A DNA stretch of 64,000 nucleotides. Source: Xanthobacter sp. NM-59. Its GTDB lineage: Bacteria > Pseudomonadota > Alphaproteobacteria > Rhizobiales > Xanthobacteraceae. A model generated the notes under the pieces. It worked only from the letters and a program-made list of their open reading frames with translations, made no database searches and was not told where the DNA came from. Of the stretch, positions 38,888 to 49,704 are shown in pieces (position 1 is the stretch's first letter; every line of letters begins with the position of its first letter). Where the stretch lies: the NCBI RefSeq assembly GCF_021401125.1, contig NZ_JACBFQ010000001.1, positions 496,001-560,000 of the forward strand. The letters run 5' to 3'. A program made the position numbers and the translations under genes.

Positions 38888-39904
38888 TCACGCGACGCCC
38901 TCGTCGCGACCCCTCAAATACTCGTTCACGTAGGAATCCACGCCGCTTTCGAGCGAGAGGAAGGGGCGCTTGTAGCCGGCGGCGCGCAGCTTGGTCACGT
39001 CCGCCTCGGTGAAATACTGGTAGGCGCGCTGAAGGCTCTCCGGCATGTCCACATAGGTGACGCGCGGCTCCTGCCCAAGGGCGGTGAACACCGCGCGCGC
39101 AAGATCCGCGAACGAGCGTGCCTTGCCCGTGCCGACGTTGAAGATGCCGGAGACATCAGGGTTTTCCAGCAGCCAGCGCACCACTTCCACGCAGTCCGAC
39201 ACGTGGATAAAATCGCGCAGCTGCCCGCCATCCGCGAATTCGGGATTGTGGGACTTGAAGAGCGTCACGCTCTCCCCGCGCAGGGCGGCGGGATAGATCT
39301 TGTGCACGACGGAGCGCATGTCGCCCTTGTGCGCCTCGCCCGGCCCATACACGTTGAAGAAGCGCAGGCCGGCGAATTGGGGCGGGCGCGGCCCGTCCGC
39401 CTCCACATCCGCCATCACCCGACGGTCCACGAACAGCTTGGACCAGCCATAGGGATTCAGGGGCGAGAGCAGCGACAGGCCCTGGGTGGATTCGTCGTCC
39501 GTGAAGCCCATGGCTCCGTCGCCATAGGTGGCGGCCGAGGACGCATAGATGAAGCCCAGCCCCTTGCGGGTGCACAGGTCCCACAGATCGAGGCTCGCGC
39601 GGATGTTGCGGGTCACGATCTTGTCCGCGTCGCGCTCGGTGGTGGCGGAAACCGCGCCCATGTGCACCACGGCGGCCAGGCGTCCGCCCTCCCGCTCCAC
39701 GAAGGCGTTCACCGTCTCGGGGCGGATCACGTCATGGAGCGCGATGTCGGAGATGTTGCGCCACTTGGGCCCGTCCTCCAGCCAATCGGCCACCACCACG
39801 CGGTAGCCGTCATCTGCGGCCGCGCGGGCGATGTTGGAGCCGATGAAGCCGGCCCCCCCGGTGACGAGGAGAATGTCGCGGCTCAGGGCTGCTCGGCGCG
39901 TCAT
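38888..39904 (-). CDS. hldD: ADP-glyceromanno-heptose 6-epimerase
   Basis: 338-residue Rossmann epimerase that turns D,D- into L,D-heptose. LLVTGGAGFIGSNIARAA, the YxxxK pair in LNPYGWSKLFVDRRV, SSAATYGDG, and RFFNVYGPGEAHKGDMRSVVHKIY are diagnostic of HldD. Sits between waaC and hldE on one strand, completing the heptose pathway. Confidence 0.95.
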   Translation of the reverse strand: MTRRAALSRDILLVTGGAGFIGSNIARAAADDGYRVVVADWLEDGPKWRNISDIALHDVIRPETVNAFVEREGGRLAAVVHMGAVSATTERDADKIVTRNIRASLDLWDLCTRKGLGFIYASSAATYGDGAMGFTDDESTQGLSLLSPLNPYGWSKLFVDRRVMADVEADGPRPPQFAGLRFFNVYGPGEAHKGDMRSVVHKIYPAALRGESVTLFKSHNPEFADGGQLRDFIHVSDCVEVVRWLLENPDVSGIFNVGTGKARSFADLARAVFTALGQEPRVTYVDMPESLQRAYQYFTEADVTKLRAAGYKRPFLSLESGVDSYVNEYLRGRDEGVA

Positions 39905-39982
39905 GGAGTTTGGTGCCTCTCAGCGGTCAGACAATTGGCCTTCCTGTGCCACGCTTTTCCGGTGCTTGTCCATGAGGGGCGA

Positions 39983-40999
39983 TCAGTCGCCGCCGGCCTG
40001 AAGCTGCCGCAGTGCCTGCCACACCGCATCGGCGCGATGGTCCGCAAGGCAGGGAGGGCCCTCGCGCGTGTCCGGGGCGATGCGACATCGCGACTTCTCG
40101 CAGGGCGCGCAGTCCCGCTCCGCCGGCAGCTCGCGCACGCGGGCGCCGAACAGGCCGGTCAGCCGCGGGTTGGTGGGGCCGTAAAGGCCCAGCGTCGGCA
40201 CGCCATAGGCGGCGGCCAGGTGGCCAAGGCCGGTGTCCACGCTCACGACGCCGGCCGCCGTCTGTAGCAGAGGGGCGAGGGTGGCGAGGGTCTGCGGCGG
40301 CAGCAGCGTCACCGCGGGAAGGCCATCGGCGATGGCTTTGGCGCGCGCGGTTTCCGCTTCACCATGGGCAAACAGCCGCACCGCGAATCCGGCTTCCTGC
40401 GCGCGGGCCGCCAGCGCTCGCCAGCCGGCACGGGGCCAGGTCTTGGTCTGCCATGTGGTGCCGTGCAGGAAGACGAGGTGCGGCGGGCCCGCGGCCACGG
40501 CCGGCCGCAAGCCCGTGTCGGCCGGGCGACCCTCCAGCCCATAGCCCAGCGCCGCCGCGAACAGCTTGCGGATGCGCACCGCCATGTGCTCGGTCTCCGG
40601 CACGTGGTGGGTGTGGGCATAAAGCAGTGTCGCCAGCGGCTCGCGCGCGCTGGAGCGGTCAAAGCCGTGGCGCGGCCCGCGCGCGCACGCCGCCACTAGG
40701 GCGCTCTTCATCAGCCCCTGGGCGTCGATGACCATGTCATAGGGTTCGGCCGCCAAAGCGCGACGCACCGCCGCCGCCTCGCCCGAGCGCCAGGCCGCCA
40801 CCGGGCGCTTACGCAACCGGCGCAGGGGCACGCAAATGGTGCGCCGCACGGCGGGATGGAGGGCCGCGACCGGCGCGAAGGCTTCCTCCACCGCCCAATC
40901 CACCTGCAGGTTGGGAATGGCGGCGGCCGCGTCGGTGAGGGCCGGAAAGGTGTGGACCACATCGCCCAGCGACGACAGCTTGACGACCAGAAGCCTCAT
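39983..40999 (-). CDS. waaC: Lipopolysaccharide heptosyltransferase I
   Basis: GT-9 transferase adding the first heptose to Kdo. 338 residues from the ATG at 40999, which overlaps the waaF stop (ATGA). N-terminus RLLVVKLSSLGDVVHTFPALTDA is the WaaC start; HGTTWQTKTWP, VDTGLGHLAAAYGVPTLGLYGPTNPRLTG, and a Cys-rich CAPCEKSRC follow. The frame stays open far upstream inside waaF but that part is not coding. Confidence 0.92.
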   Translation of the reverse strand: MRLLVVKLSSLGDVVHTFPALTDAAAAIPNLQVDWAVEEAFAPVAALHPAVRRTICVPLRRLRKRPVAAWRSGEAAAVRRALAAEPYDMVIDAQGLMKSALVAACARGPRHGFDRSSAREPLATLLYAHTHHVPETEHMAVRIRKLFAAALGYGLEGRPADTGLRPAVAAGPPHLVFLHGTTWQTKTWPRAGWRALAARAQEAGFAVRLFAHGEAETARAKAIADGLPAVTLLPPQTLATLAPLLQTAAGVVSVDTGLGHLAAAYGVPTLGLYGPTNPRLTGLFGARVRELPAERDCAPCEKSRCRIAPDTREGPPCLADHRADAVWQALRQLQAGGD

Positions 41000-42018
41000 T
41001 GAGCGGTCTTTTCGGCTGCGTCGAACACATCCCGGGGGCTGATGCCGTTGAGGCAGGCGAGGGTGCCCAGCGGGCATTCGCGCTTGTGGCAGGGGCGGCA
41101 CGGCAGATCGAGCCCCAGGGCGCGGGCGCGGCGGCCCGCCGGGGGGGTCATCTTCTCCGATGAGGCGCCATAGACCACCACTAGGCGGCGGTCGAAGGCG
41201 CCCGCCACGTGCATCAGGCCGGAATCGTTGGAGATCACAACGTCGGAGCTGGCGAGGATGGCGGCCGCGTCGATCAGGCTGGTGCGCCCCACCAGATTGT
41301 CCACCGGCACTCCGGCGGTGGCGGCGATGGTCGCGGCCGCCTCTGCGTCCTTGGGCGAGCCGAGCACGCGCACGCGGTAGCCCGCCTTCACCGCGAGGGC
41401 CGCCAGCTGCGCGAACTTTTCCGCTGGCCACCGCTTGGCGGGCCCGTATTCCGCGCCGGGGCACAGCACCATGACGGGGCCGGTGCCGGGCAGGGGGAAC
41501 TTGTCCTGGCAGGTGTCCAGCGCGCCGTCCGGCAGGATGAGGCGCGGGCGCGGCGAAAGGGTCGGCGTGCCTTCCGGCAAGGCGAGGGCCACGAAGCGGT
41601 CGATGGTGCGCGCGGTCTTGCGCTGCCGGTCGGAGCGCGCATCGGTGAGAAGCGCCGAGCGCAGCTCGCCCTTATAGCCCACCCGTTCCGGAATCCCGGC
41701 CGCGAACGGAGGAATGGCCGCCTTGAAGGCGCGCGGCAGGATGATGGCCTTGCCATAGCCCTCGTCGCGCAGGCCGCGACCCAGCCGCCAGCGGGCCATG
41801 ATGCCCAGCTCGCCATGGCCCAGGCTCAAGGGAATGGTGCGCCGCACGCCCGGAATCATGCGGGCGATGGGCAGTGCCGCGGGAGGGGCCAGCACATCCA
41901 CCGGGCGGCTCGGCTCGCGCATGCGCAGAACTTCCACCAGGCTCGCCGCCATGACCATGTCGCCCACCCAGGAGGGGCCGACGAGCAGGACGGGCGATAC
42001 GGAACCAAAGGCACGCAT
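40996..42018 (-). CDS. waaF: Lipopolysaccharide heptosyltransferase II
   Basis: 340 residues, GT-9 family. VLLVGPSWVGDMVMAASLVEVLR, LCPGAEYGPAKRWPAEKFAQLA, SNDSGLMHVAGAFDRRLVVVYGASS and CRPCHKRECPLGTLACLNGISP are WaaF hallmarks. Adds the second heptose. First gene of the waaF-waaC-hldD-hldE run. Divergent from the 5-oxoprolinase gene, about 195 bp apart. Confidence 0.93.
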   Translation of the reverse strand: MRAFGSVSPVLLVGPSWVGDMVMAASLVEVLRMREPSRPVDVLAPPAALPIARMIPGVRRTIPLSLGHGELGIMARWRLGRGLRDEGYGKAIILPRAFKAAIPPFAAGIPERVGYKGELRSALLTDARSDRQRKTARTIDRFVALALPEGTPTLSPRPRLILPDGALDTCQDKFPLPGTGPVMVLCPGAEYGPAKRWPAEKFAQLAALAVKAGYRVRVLGSPKDAEAAATIAATAGVPVDNLVGRTSLIDAAAILASSDVVISNDSGLMHVAGAFDRRLVVVYGASSEKMTPPAGRRARALGLDLPCRPCHKRECPLGTLACLNGISPRDVFDAAEKTAQ

Positions 42019-42214
42019 GGGAGACTCATGGCAAAAGTACCCCGCCTCATGACAAGCCCGGCTCCATGCGTCAAGCGCATCGGCGGGTGGACGGTGGCGG
42101 GGTGCGGTGGGCTCATCCGTTCGGGCGCGCTTGGTCTCGCGCATCGGGGGGAATACCCCTTATAGAGGCCGGCGGGAATGGGACGGCGCCCGGCTGTCCG
42201 CAACGAGGCGAGCG

Positions 42215-45200
42215 ATGACGGTTTCTGGCTGGGATTTCTGGATCGACCGTGGCGGCACCTTCACCGACATCGTGGCGCGCCGGCCCGATGGTCGCCTGAT
42301 GGCCCACAAGCTCTTGTCCGAGAACCCGGAAGCCTATCGCGATGCCGCCATCCAGGGCATTCGCGAGCTGATGGGGGTGCCGGCGGGGGCGGCCATCCCG
42401 GCCGACGCCATCCATGCGGTGAAGATGGGCACAACGGTCGCCACCAATGCCCTTCTGGAGCGCAAAGGTGCGCCCACGGTGCTCGTCATCACCGGCGGCT
42501 TCCGCGATGCCCTGCGCATCGGCTACCAGGACCGGCCCGACATTTTCGCCAAGCACATCGTGAAGCCCGACCAGCTCTATGCCCACGTGGTCGAGGTGGA
42601 TGAGCGCGTGCGCGCCGACGGCACCGTGGAGCGTGCGCCCGACCTCGACCGCGTGCGGGCGGAGCTTGAGGCCGCGCGGGCGGCGGGGGCCGAGGCCTGC
42701 GCCATCGTCTTCATGCATGCCTACCGGTTTTCCGAGCACGAAAAGGCGGTGGCGGACGTGGCCCGGCAGGTGGGCTTCACCCAGGTTTCCGCCAGCCACG
42801 AGGTCTCGCCCCTGATGAAGCTGGTGGGCCGTGGCGACACCACGGTGGTGGATGCCTATCTCTCGCCCATCCTGCGCCGCTATGTGGACCAGGTGGCGGG
42901 CGAGCTCGCGGGCGATGGCGGGCAGTGCCGCCTCATGTTCATGATGTCGTCCGGCGGCCTCACCGATGCCGGGCTGTTCCAGGGGCGTGATGCCATCCTC
43001 TCCGGCCCCGCCGGCGGCGTGGTGGGGTGCGTGGAGACGGCCCGCATCGCCGGCTTCGGCAAGGTCATCGGCTTCGACATGGGCGGCACGTCCACCGACG
43101 TGTCCCATTTCGATGGCGAATATGAGCGCACGTTCGAGACCGAGGTGGCGGGCGTGCGCATGCGTGCGCCCATGATGTCCATCCACACGGTGGCGGCGGG
43201 CGGCGGCTCCATCCTCCATTATGACGGGGCGCGGCTGGTGGTGGGGCCGGATTCGGCGGGCGCCAATCCAGGGCCTGCCTGCTATCGGCGCGGCGGGCCC
43301 CTGGCCGTCACCGACGCCAATGTGATGGTGGGCAAGCTCAATCCGGACTTCTTCCCGAAGATCTTCGGTCCCGGCCGCGACGCGCCCCTGGATGCGGAGG
43401 CCGTGCGCGCGCGCTTCGCCGAGCTGGCCGCACGTATCGGCGATGGACGGGCGCCGGAGGCGGTGGCGGATGGCTTCATCCGTATCGCAGTGGAGAACAT
43501 GGCCAACGCCATCAAGAAGATTTCCGTGCAGCGCGGCTATGACGTCACCGAATATGCCCTGCAATGCTTCGGCGGCGCGGGTGGGCAGCATGCCTGCCTG
43601 GTGGCGGACGTTTTGGGCATGCGCAGCGTGCTCATCCATCCCTTTTCCGGCCTGCTGTCCGCCTATGGCATGGGCCTCGCCGACATCCGCGCCACCCGCC
43701 AGCGCACGGTGGAAGCGCCCCTGGACGGGGAGGGCGTCGCCGCCGCCGAATCTGCGCTGGACATCGCAGCTGAGCTGGTGCGCTCCGAGCTGATGGGGCA
43801 GGGGGTGCGCGAGGCGGATATCACCGTATTCCGCCGCGCCCATGTGCGCTATGCGGGCACGGATTCCCCGCTGGTGGTGCCGTTCGGCACCGCGGCGCAG
43901 ATGAAGGGCGCCTTCGAGAGCGCCCACCGCGCCCGCTTCGGCTTCATCGACGCAACCAAGGTGCTTGTGATCGAGGCCATTTCCGCCGAGGCCGTCGGCG
44001 GCGGCTCCAAGGTGGAGGAGGCGGAAGGCCCCCTCGTGACCGGCACGCCGGAGCCGGCGACGCGCACGCGCTTCTACTCCCAGGGGGAATGGCATGAGGC
44101 CGCCATCTATCGCCGCGCCGATGTGGCGCGCGGGCAGTCCATCACCGGCCCCGCCCTCGTCATCGAGCCGCACCAGACCATCGTCATCGAGCCCGGCTGG
44201 GCCGCTGAGGTGACGGCCCGTGACCATCTGGTGCTCACCCGCCGGGAGGCTGCCCGCCACGCCCCGGCGCTGGGCACGAAGGCCGATCCGGTGTTGCTGG
44301 AGGTGTTCAACAACCTCTTCATGTCGGTGGCGGAGCAGATGGGGGTGGCGCTCCAGAACACGGCCTATTCGGTGAACATCAAGGAGCGGCTGGATTTCTC
44401 CTGCGCCCTGTTCGACGCCAAGGGCCATCTGGTGGCCAATGCGCCCCACATTCCCGTCCATCTCGGCTCCATGGACAAGTCGGTGGAGAGCGTCATTCGC
44501 GCCACCGGCGGGCGGTTCGAGCCGGGCGACGTCTATGCCCTCAACGCGCCCTATAATGGGGGCACCCACCTGCCCGACATCACGGTGGTGATGCCGGTGT
44601 TCGACGCCGCCGGAACGCGCATTCTCTTCTACGTGGCGGCGCGCGGGCACCATGCGGATGTGGGCGGCGTGGCGCCGGGCTCCATGTCGCCGCGCGCCTC
44701 CACCATTGAGGAGGAGGGCGTCTATATCGACAATTTCAAGCTGGTGGAGCGTGGCTGCTTCCGCGAAGCGGAGCTGGTGGAGCTGCTCACCACGGCGCCC
44801 TATCCGGTGCGCAACGTCACCCAGAACGTGAACGACCTGAAGGCCCAGATCGCCGCTGCCGAGCGCGGGGCAGCCGAGCTGGCCAAGATGATCGCTCATT
44901 TCGGGGAAGACGTGGTTGCGGCCTATATGGGCCACGTGCAGGACAATGCAGCCGAAAGTGTGCGCCGCGTCATCGACAGCCTGTCCGACTGCTCGTTCGA
45001 GATGGAGATGGACCAGGGCAGCCGAATCCAGGTCGCGATTCGCGTGGACAAGGCCAAGCGCGAGGCGGTGGTGGATTTCACCGGAACCTCGCCCCAGCGG
45101 CCGGACAATTTCAACGCGCCGGGCCCGGTGACGCAGGCGGCGGTGCTCTATGTGTTCCGGGTGATGGTGGAGGGTAAGATCCCCCTCAATGCCGGCTGTC

Positions 45201-45826
45201 TGCGCCCCATCCACATCGTGGTGCCGGAAGGCTCCATGCTGGCGCCGGTCTATCCGGCGGCGGTGGTGGCCGGGAATGTGGAGGTGAGCCAGCACGTCAC
45301 CGATTGCCTGTTCGGCGCGCTGAAGGCGCTGGGCTCGGCCCAGGGCACCATGAACAACCTCACCTTCGGCAATGCGCGCTACCAGTATTATGAAACCATC
45401 TGCTCCGGCGCGCCGGCGGGGCCCGGCTTCGACGGGGTGGGCGGCGTGCACACCCACATGACCAATTCGCGCCTGACCGACCCGGAAATCCTGGAATTCC
45501 GTTATCCCGTGGTGCTGGAAGAGTTCCGCCTGCGTGAAGGTTCGGGCGGGCGGGGGCGCTGGAATGCGGGCGACGGCACCTTGCGCACCATCCGTTTCCT
45601 GGAGGCCATGGATTGCGCCATCCTCTCCTCGCACCGGCGCGTCGCGCCCTTCGGCGTGGAGGGGGGTGAGGCAGGGGCGCTCGGGCGCAATATGGCCCGC
45701 CGCCTCGACGGGCGCCAGGAAGAGCTGGGGGGGTGCGCGCAGGTGCGGCTGGAGGCGGGCGAGGCGATCACCATCATCACCCCTACGGGCGGCGGTTTCG
45801 GCGACCCCGCCCAGCGCCAGGCGTGA
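42215..45826 (+). CDS. 5-oxoprolinase (fused hydantoinase A and B domains)
   Basis: 1203 residues. N-terminal HyuA part ([72 protein letters not shown]) and C-terminal HyuB part ([67 protein letters not shown]). ATP-dependent ring opening of 5-oxoproline to glutamate, recycling a product of glutathione turnover. ATG 42215 matches the family start. Monocistronic by context. Confidence 0.93.
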   Translation: MTVSGWDFWIDRGGTFTDIVARRPDGRLMAHKLLSENPEAYRDAAIQGIRELMGVPAGAAIPADAIHAVKMGTTVATNALLERKGAPTVLVITGGFRDALRIGYQDRPDIFAKHIVKPDQLYAHVVEVDERVRADGTVERAPDLDRVRAELEAARAAGAEACAIVFMHAYRFSEHEKAVADVARQVGFTQVSASHEVSPLMKLVGRGDTTVVDAYLSPILRRYVDQVAGELAGDGGQCRLMFMMSSGGLTDAGLFQGRDAILSGPAGGVVGCVETARIAGFGKVIGFDMGGTSTDVSHFDGEYERTFETEVAGVRMRAPMMSIHTVAAGGGSILHYDGARLVVGPDSAGANPGPACYRRGGPLAVTDANVMVGKLNPDFFPKIFGPGRDAPLDAEAVRARFAELAARIGDGRAPEAVADGFIRIAVENMANAIKKISVQRGYDVTEYALQCFGGAGGQHACLVADVLGMRSVLIHPFSGLLSAYGMGLADIRATRQRTVEAPLDGEGVAAAESALDIAAELVRSELMGQGVREADITVFRRAHVRYAGTDSPLVVPFGTAAQMKGAFESAHRARFGFIDATKVLVIEAISAEAVGGGSKVEEAEGPLVTGTPEPATRTRFYSQGEWHEAAIYRRADVARGQSITGPALVIEPHQTIVIEPGWAAEVTARDHLVLTRREAARHAPALGTKADPVLLEVFNNLFMSVAEQMGVALQNTAYSVNIKERLDFSCALFDAKGHLVANAPHIPVHLGSMDKSVESVIRATGGRFEPGDVYALNAPYNGGTHLPDITVVMPVFDAAGTRILFYVAARGHHADVGGVAPGSMSPRASTIEEEGVYIDNFKLVERGCFREAELVELLTTAPYPVRNVTQNVNDLKAQIAAAERGAAELAKMIAHFGEDVVAAYMGHVQDNAAESVRRVIDSLSDCSFEMEMDQGSRIQVAIRVDKAKREAVVDFTGTSPQRPDNFNAPGPVTQAAVLYVFRVMVEGKIPLNAGCLRPIHIVVPEGSMLAPVYPAAVVAGNVEVSQHVTDCLFGALKALGSAQGTMNNLTFGNARYQYYETICSGAPAGPGFDGVGGVHTHMTNSRLTDPEILEFRYPVVLEEFRLREGSGGRGRWNAGDGTLRTIRFLEAMDCAILSSHRRVAPFGVEGGEAGALGRNMARRLDGRQEELGGCAQVRLEAGEAITIITPTGGGFGDPAQRQA

Positions 45827-45873
45827 CGCATCGCGCGCGGCGGTGGACCGCGCGCGACCTGTTTATTGCCGGA

Positions 45874-46713
45874 TCACTTGTGGATCATCGCCGTCTGTGC
45901 CGGCGGCGGGTTCCAGAGCGGGATGATGATGCGGCCCCACCCACGGGTGTCGTATCCGCCGTAATTCTCCTCATACACGTCGGTGGTGAGGTAGGCCTGG
46001 AGGATGACCGGCCCGAAATCGTAGCCGATCAGGCCACCCACGGCGAACTGGCTCTGCTTTCCGTAAAAGGGCGCGGGACTATTGAGGTCCGTGGAGTAAT
46101 AGGCCACCGGACCAATCTCCCATTTGCCGAACTTCTTGGTGGCGGTGAGATCGACGTTCAGGAAGTCGGGATTGACGGTGCTGGTGTCGCCATCGAACTG
46201 GATGCCCCAGATGGCGTTGGCGGTCAGGTTCCAGCCATCGGCCGTATAGCTCAGGGCAAAGCGCTGGTTGAGGGAAGTGGAGTCGAAGCCCACGCCCGTA
46301 TTCACGCCGACATAAAAGCCCAGCAGGTAGCTGAACCCGAAGCCATTGCCCAGGTCCCATGCCAGCTGCCCGGCAAAGAAGGGGTTGTAGAAGCCGTAGG
46401 TATAGTCATTGTTGCCCACACCGACGGTAACGGTTGGCACCGCGGTCAGCAATTGCACGCGGGCGCCGAGGAAATTCACCGGTGTGGCCCAGGCCAATAC
46501 GGGAATATTCACGCCAACACAGGTGCTGTCGGGCGAGGTATTCCGGCAGCCCCAGTCCGCGGTGTCAACAAAATAGACGCCCTCGGGCAGCGGTGCGCCG
46601 GTGGCAAGACCGATGGTCTCGCCAGGCTGCGTCACCGAGCCCGCATGGGCCGCCGGGCAAAAGGCCGCGACGGACAAAAGTCCGCCGACCGCCATTCTCG
46701 CGAATGTCGTCAT
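45874..46713 (-). CDS. Outer-membrane beta-barrel protein (MetA-pathway/phenol-degradation transporter-like)
   Basis: 279 residues. Signal peptide of 24 residues (TTFARMAVGGLLSVAAFCPAAHAG), then alternating Tyr/Trp/Gly beta strands (YGFYNPFFAGQLAWDLGNGFGFSYLLGFYVGVNTG, FALSYTADGWNLTANAIWGI, LQAYLTTDVYEENYGGYDTRGWGRIIIPLW). Similar to the transporter family found in aromatic-degradation loci. Two Cys in the mature chain (GCRNTSPDSTCVG) probably form a disulfide. Substrate unknown. Confidence 0.78.
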   Translation of the reverse strand: MTTFARMAVGGLLSVAAFCPAAHAGSVTQPGETIGLATGAPLPEGVYFVDTADWGCRNTSPDSTCVGVNIPVLAWATPVNFLGARVQLLTAVPTVTVGVGNNDYTYGFYNPFFAGQLAWDLGNGFGFSYLLGFYVGVNTGVGFDSTSLNQRFALSYTADGWNLTANAIWGIQFDGDTSTVNPDFLNVDLTATKKFGKWEIGPVAYYSTDLNSPAPFYGKQSQFAVGGLIGYDFGPVILQAYLTTDVYEENYGGYDTRGWGRIIIPLWNPPPAQTAMIHK

Positions 46714-47224
46714 GGCTTCCTCCGATCATGCGCTGCGCCCCGGCCTTCAGGCTCTGTGGGCGTCGGCGCTGGCGTTTCCTGGTTGCGCTCTTGATGGCGC
46801 ATGTTTCCCACCCGCGGCCCGGCATGCGGCTCCGCGAGGAATGAGATGCGGGCGCAGCCCGCCTGCAGTTTCACCTGCCTTCCGAGCGCGGGGCCCGAAA
46901 GGCTTTTTGTGGCAATGGGGAAAGCTTGCGGCAGCGTGTCACGACCCGGTGGTGGCGGCCCTTGAGGGGCGTGTGCCTTGAAATGCCACCTGGGACCTTC
47001 GAGGAGATCCGGAAAAGCCCGTCCGCATTCCTTGAAGCCGAAGCTGCACATCTTATAGGCCGGCCCGCGGACCGGCACCACGTACTTTTCGCCAGCGACA
47101 ACTGGCGCAGGTCAAGAAACCGCAAAGATGTTGCGTGATGGCAACAAATAAGGAAGCTCTCCTGTCAGAGATTCCATTTTGTCTGGCAGTGCCGCATCAT
47201 CTTGCTGCATTGCAGGGAGCGCGC
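46714..47224. other. 511-bp intergenic region
   Basis: Contains the promoter region of the outer-membrane gene and of the short downstream gene. A TGTTGC-N6-GCAACA hairpin lies at 47129-47146. No gene is supported; open frames on either strand look like GC-rich noise. A start at 47135 for the downstream gene would use part of this. Confidence 0.45.
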
Positions 47225-47509
47225 ATGGCTGGTGACGAACAGGGGCTGGAGTGGCTCAACGGCCTGATCAAGGCGGTGGCGGTGGAGCAGGCGCGCTCCA
47301 TGGTGCAGCACTTCATCATGCGGGATCTGGTGATCCAGATGGCCCAGGCGCAGCCGGATCCCAATAGCTATGTCGCGGCCATGTTCGAGCGCGTGAGCGC
47401 GCTGGTGGACCAGTGCGAGCTGGCGGGCAAGCCGGACGTCGAGGCGGAGATGCGCTGGTACGCGGAGCAGTTTTTCACCCAGGCCGGCAATTCCGCCACC
47501 CGCTCGTGA
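47225..47509 (+). CDS. Hypothetical short protein
   Basis: 94 residues from ATG 47225, with AGGGAG upstream. All-helical and acidic: AGDEQGLEWLNGLIKAVAVEQARSMVQHFIMRDLVIQMAQAQPDPNSYVAAMFERVSALVDQCELAGKPDVEAEMRWYAEQFFTQAG. I do not recognise the family. The frame can begin 30 codons earlier (GTG 47135) but without a ribosome site. Monocistronic. Confidence 0.6.
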   Translation: MAGDEQGLEWLNGLIKAVAVEQARSMVQHFIMRDLVIQMAQAQPDPNSYVAAMFERVSALVDQCELAGKPDVEAEMRWYAEQFFTQAGNSATRS

Positions 47510-47533
47510 TGCCCCCTCCAACGTCGGATCCTC

Positions 47534-47549
47534 TCCCCGCTTCCGGGGA
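47534..47549. repeat. Small palindrome, possible dispersed element
   Basis: TCCCCG-CTTC-CGGGGA, perfect six-base arms. It resembles the CCCGC-TT-GCGGG element at 8940. It lies between two convergent genes and may also aid termination. Confidence 0.35.
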
Positions 47550-47626
47550 CAGGGGACCCGGCCGCAGGCGGTGAAATGAGCCGTCGTCCTTGACCCCAGC
47601 GGGGGCGCGAGACGCTCGAAGGCACC

Positions 47627-48214
47627 CTACTTCTGCTTGAAGATGTGGTGGGCGACCCGGTCGCCCGGCGCAATGCCCAGCTTTTGGGCTGAGCCGCCGG
47701 CGATCTCCACAACCGCACGCACCGGTTCGCCGGACGGGATGGTTTCGGTGGACAGGGGCGTCGTCATGGATGCGATCCGGGCAATGGTGCCGTCGGAGCG
47801 GATGAAGAGCATGTCCAGCGGAATGTAGGTGTTCTTCATCCACATATAGACCGGCTGATCGACCTTGAAGTCGAACAGCATGCCGTGATGGTCCGCCAGC
47901 GACTTGCGGTACATGAGGCCGGTGGTGCGCTCCGCGTCGGTCTGCGCCACTTCCACCTCAAGCACCACCACGCCCGTCTTGGTGGCAATCTCCATGGTCT
48001 CGACGGACATGGCGAAGGCCGGGCCCTGGAGGGCTGGCACCATCATCTGCCCCAGCGGCTGCGCCACCAGTGCCAGCGCGAGCGCGGCCACAAGGTGGCG
48101 GACGACGGGGCGGCGGGAAGGAGAGGCGGGGCTGATGGACGGCTGGCGCGCGCCGGCCGCCGCACAGGCGCGCCGAATCGAGCGGCGCAGCCGCGACGCT
48201 GCGAACAAGGACAT
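47627..48214 (-). CDS. DUF192 family exported protein
   Basis: 195 residues. An N-terminal membrane segment (VVRHLVAALALALVAQPLGQMMVPALQGPAFA) is followed by a DUF192 domain: EVEVAQTDAERTTGLMYRKSLADHHGMLFDF...VYMWMKNTYIPLDMLFIRSDGTIARIASMTTPLSTETIPSGEPVRAVVEIAGGSAQKLGIAPGDRV. Probably periplasmic or membrane-tethered; function not established for the family. The start lies 2 bp past the stop of the cold-shock gene, so they are cotranscribed. Confidence 0.85.
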   Translation of the reverse strand: MSLFAASRLRRSIRRACAAAGARQPSISPASPSRRPVVRHLVAALALALVAQPLGQMMVPALQGPAFAMSVETMEIATKTGVVVLEVEVAQTDAERTTGLMYRKSLADHHGMLFDFKVDQPVYMWMKNTYIPLDMLFIRSDGTIARIASMTTPLSTETIPSGEPVRAVVEIAGGSAQKLGIAPGDRVAHHIFKQK

Positions 48215-48216
48215 GA

Positions 48217-48798
48217 TCAGTGATTCCCGCTGGTGCCGTTGTCGGCCTTCACTTCCGCCGCCATCAGGCCCTTCGGCCCGTCGCCATACCGCACCATGAC
48301 GGTCTGGCCCGGCCGCAGCTCGGTCAGGCCATGGCGGCGCAAGGTTTCCATGTGAACGAAGATGTCGGGCGTGCCGTCACCCTGGGTCAGGAAGCCGAAG
48401 CCGCGCAGGCGGTTGAACCATTTCACGATAGCGCGCTCGAAGCCTTCCTTGGCCTCGATCTCCACGCGCACCCGCGGCGGCGCGCTGGGCAGCGGATGCA
48501 CCGCTGTGCTCAGATCCAGCGAGAGCACGCGAAAGGCCTGGCGGCCCTTGCTGCGGCGGACCGCCTCGCAGACCACACGCGCGCCCTCAATGGCGGTGTG
48601 AAAGCCATCGCGCCGAAGGCATGTGACGTGCACGAGCACATCCGGGCCGCCATCGTCCGGAACGATGAAGCCGTAGCCCTTCGACGCATCGAACCATTTG
48701 ATCGCGCCGCAGACTTCTTCAAGCCCAATGGGCTCCTCGGTCGCCTCGTTCATGATCCCGGCTGCCTGTGGGCCCCAGCCCTGTGCGTCAGACCCCAT
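48217..48798 (-). CDS. Double cold-shock-domain protein
   Basis: 193 residues with two CSDs. First: [36 protein letters not shown]. Second: [39 protein letters not shown] motifs are intact in both. A 26-residue linker rich in Pro and charged residues joins them. Nucleic-acid chaperone role is expected. ATG 48798 is chosen but the ATG at 48753 ([13 protein letters not shown]) is as good. Operon with DUF192. Confidence 0.88.
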   Translation of the reverse strand: MGSDAQGWGPQAAGIMNEATEEPIGLEEVCGAIKWFDASKGYGFIVPDDGGPDVLVHVTCLRRDGFHTAIEGARVVCEAVRRSKGRQAFRVLSLDLSTAVHPLPSAPPRVRVEIEAKEGFERAIVKWFNRLRGFGFLTQGDGTPDIFVHMETLRRHGLTELRPGQTVMVRYGDGPKGLMAAEVKADNGTSGNH

Positions 48799-48879
48799 GA
48801 AATCCCAGACCCTTGCATATGCGCACACGGTTTGCTGCGGGGCAGGATAGCAACTCCGTTAACGTTCGCCCACCCTTCT

Positions 48880-49650
48880 TCACGCGTTCTGGGCGAATGG
48901 GGCCAGCACATCGCCAATGTCCGCGTGCACAGCCATGTCCGCGAGGCCGTCGAACTCCGTCGGCTCCCGGTTCACGATCACGAGACGCGCACCGTTGTCC
49001 TTGGCCTGCAAGGGGAATTGGGCGGCGGGGAACACCACGAGGGAGGAGCCGAGAACGATGAACAGGTCGCTTTCCCGGGTCAGCGCATCGGCCCGGCGCA
49101 TCTCTTTTTCGGGCATGGCCTGCCCAAAGGAGATGGTCGCGGCCTTGATGGGACCGCCGCAATGGGGGCAATCCGGCGCGATGCCGCCGGCGGTATCGAA
49201 TCGCTCTTTCACCCAGTCGAGCTCGAAGCGCGTGCCGCATTCCAGGCAGGTGGCATAGGTGCCGTTGCCGTGCAGCTCGATGAGGTCGGCGTCCGGAATG
49301 CCGGAGGCTTGGTGCAACCCATCGATGTTCTGGGTGATGACGCCGCCGAGGCGGCCCTGCTCCAGCAGGCGGGCAAGGGCCATGTGGCCGCGCCCGGGCC
49401 GCGCACCGGCAAACGCCTCCTCCATGGCGAACTTGCGCCGCCAGGCCTCGTTCCGCGCGTCCTTCATGGCCAGGAAGGCGTCGAAGGGAATGGGCTTGTT
49501 CTTGGTCCAGAGGCCGCCGGGCGAGCGGAAATCTGGGATGCCGCATTCAGTGGAGATACCGGCGCCGGTGAAGGCCACGGCGCAGTGGGCTTCCTCCAGC
49601 CAACGGGTGAGTTGGGCCTGGGCGGTCTTGAGATCAGCGTCAAAAGTCAT
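48880..49650 (-). CDS. NAD-dependent protein deacetylase (sirtuin)
   Basis: 256 residues. GAGIS (AVAFTGAGISTECGIPDFRSPGGLW), TQNIDGLHQASG, catalytic His in ELHGNG, zinc Cys pairs CLECGT and CPHCGG, and SFGQAMPEKEMRRADAL. Removes acetyl or acyl groups from lysines. The start at 49650 follows the family length; an earlier in-frame ATG at 49719 would add 23 residues and overlap the glyoxalase gene. Divergent from gloA. Confidence 0.92.
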   Translation of the reverse strand: MTFDADLKTAQAQLTRWLEEAHCAVAFTGAGISTECGIPDFRSPGGLWTKNKPIPFDAFLAMKDARNEAWRRKFAMEEAFAGARPGRGHMALARLLEQGRLGGVITQNIDGLHQASGIPDADLIELHGNGTYATCLECGTRFELDWVKERFDTAGGIAPDCPHCGGPIKAATISFGQAMPEKEMRRADALTRESDLFIVLGSSLVVFPAAQFPLQAKDNGARLVIVNREPTEFDGLADMAVHADIGDVLAPFAQNA

Positions 49651-49704
49651 AATTGAACAGCGCCGGACATCCGGCGCCCTTCTGCCAAGAGCGAGAGCTA
49701 GACG

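Noticed and set aside
36980..40267. Very long plus-strand open frame across the LPS-heptose genes
   Set aside because: It is antisense to argE end, hldE, hldD and waaC, all of which are well supported. GC-rich DNA leaves such frames open; its composition (His/Arg/Gly-rich) is that of a shadow.
40999..41464. N-terminal extension of waaC
   Set aside because: The open frame continues inside waaF, but the conserved WaaC start and the ATGA overlap set the start at 40999.
42113..45634. 1173-codon minus-strand open frame over the 5-oxoprolinase gene
   Set aside because: Exact antisense of a firmly identified 1203-residue enzyme, with no domain of its own.
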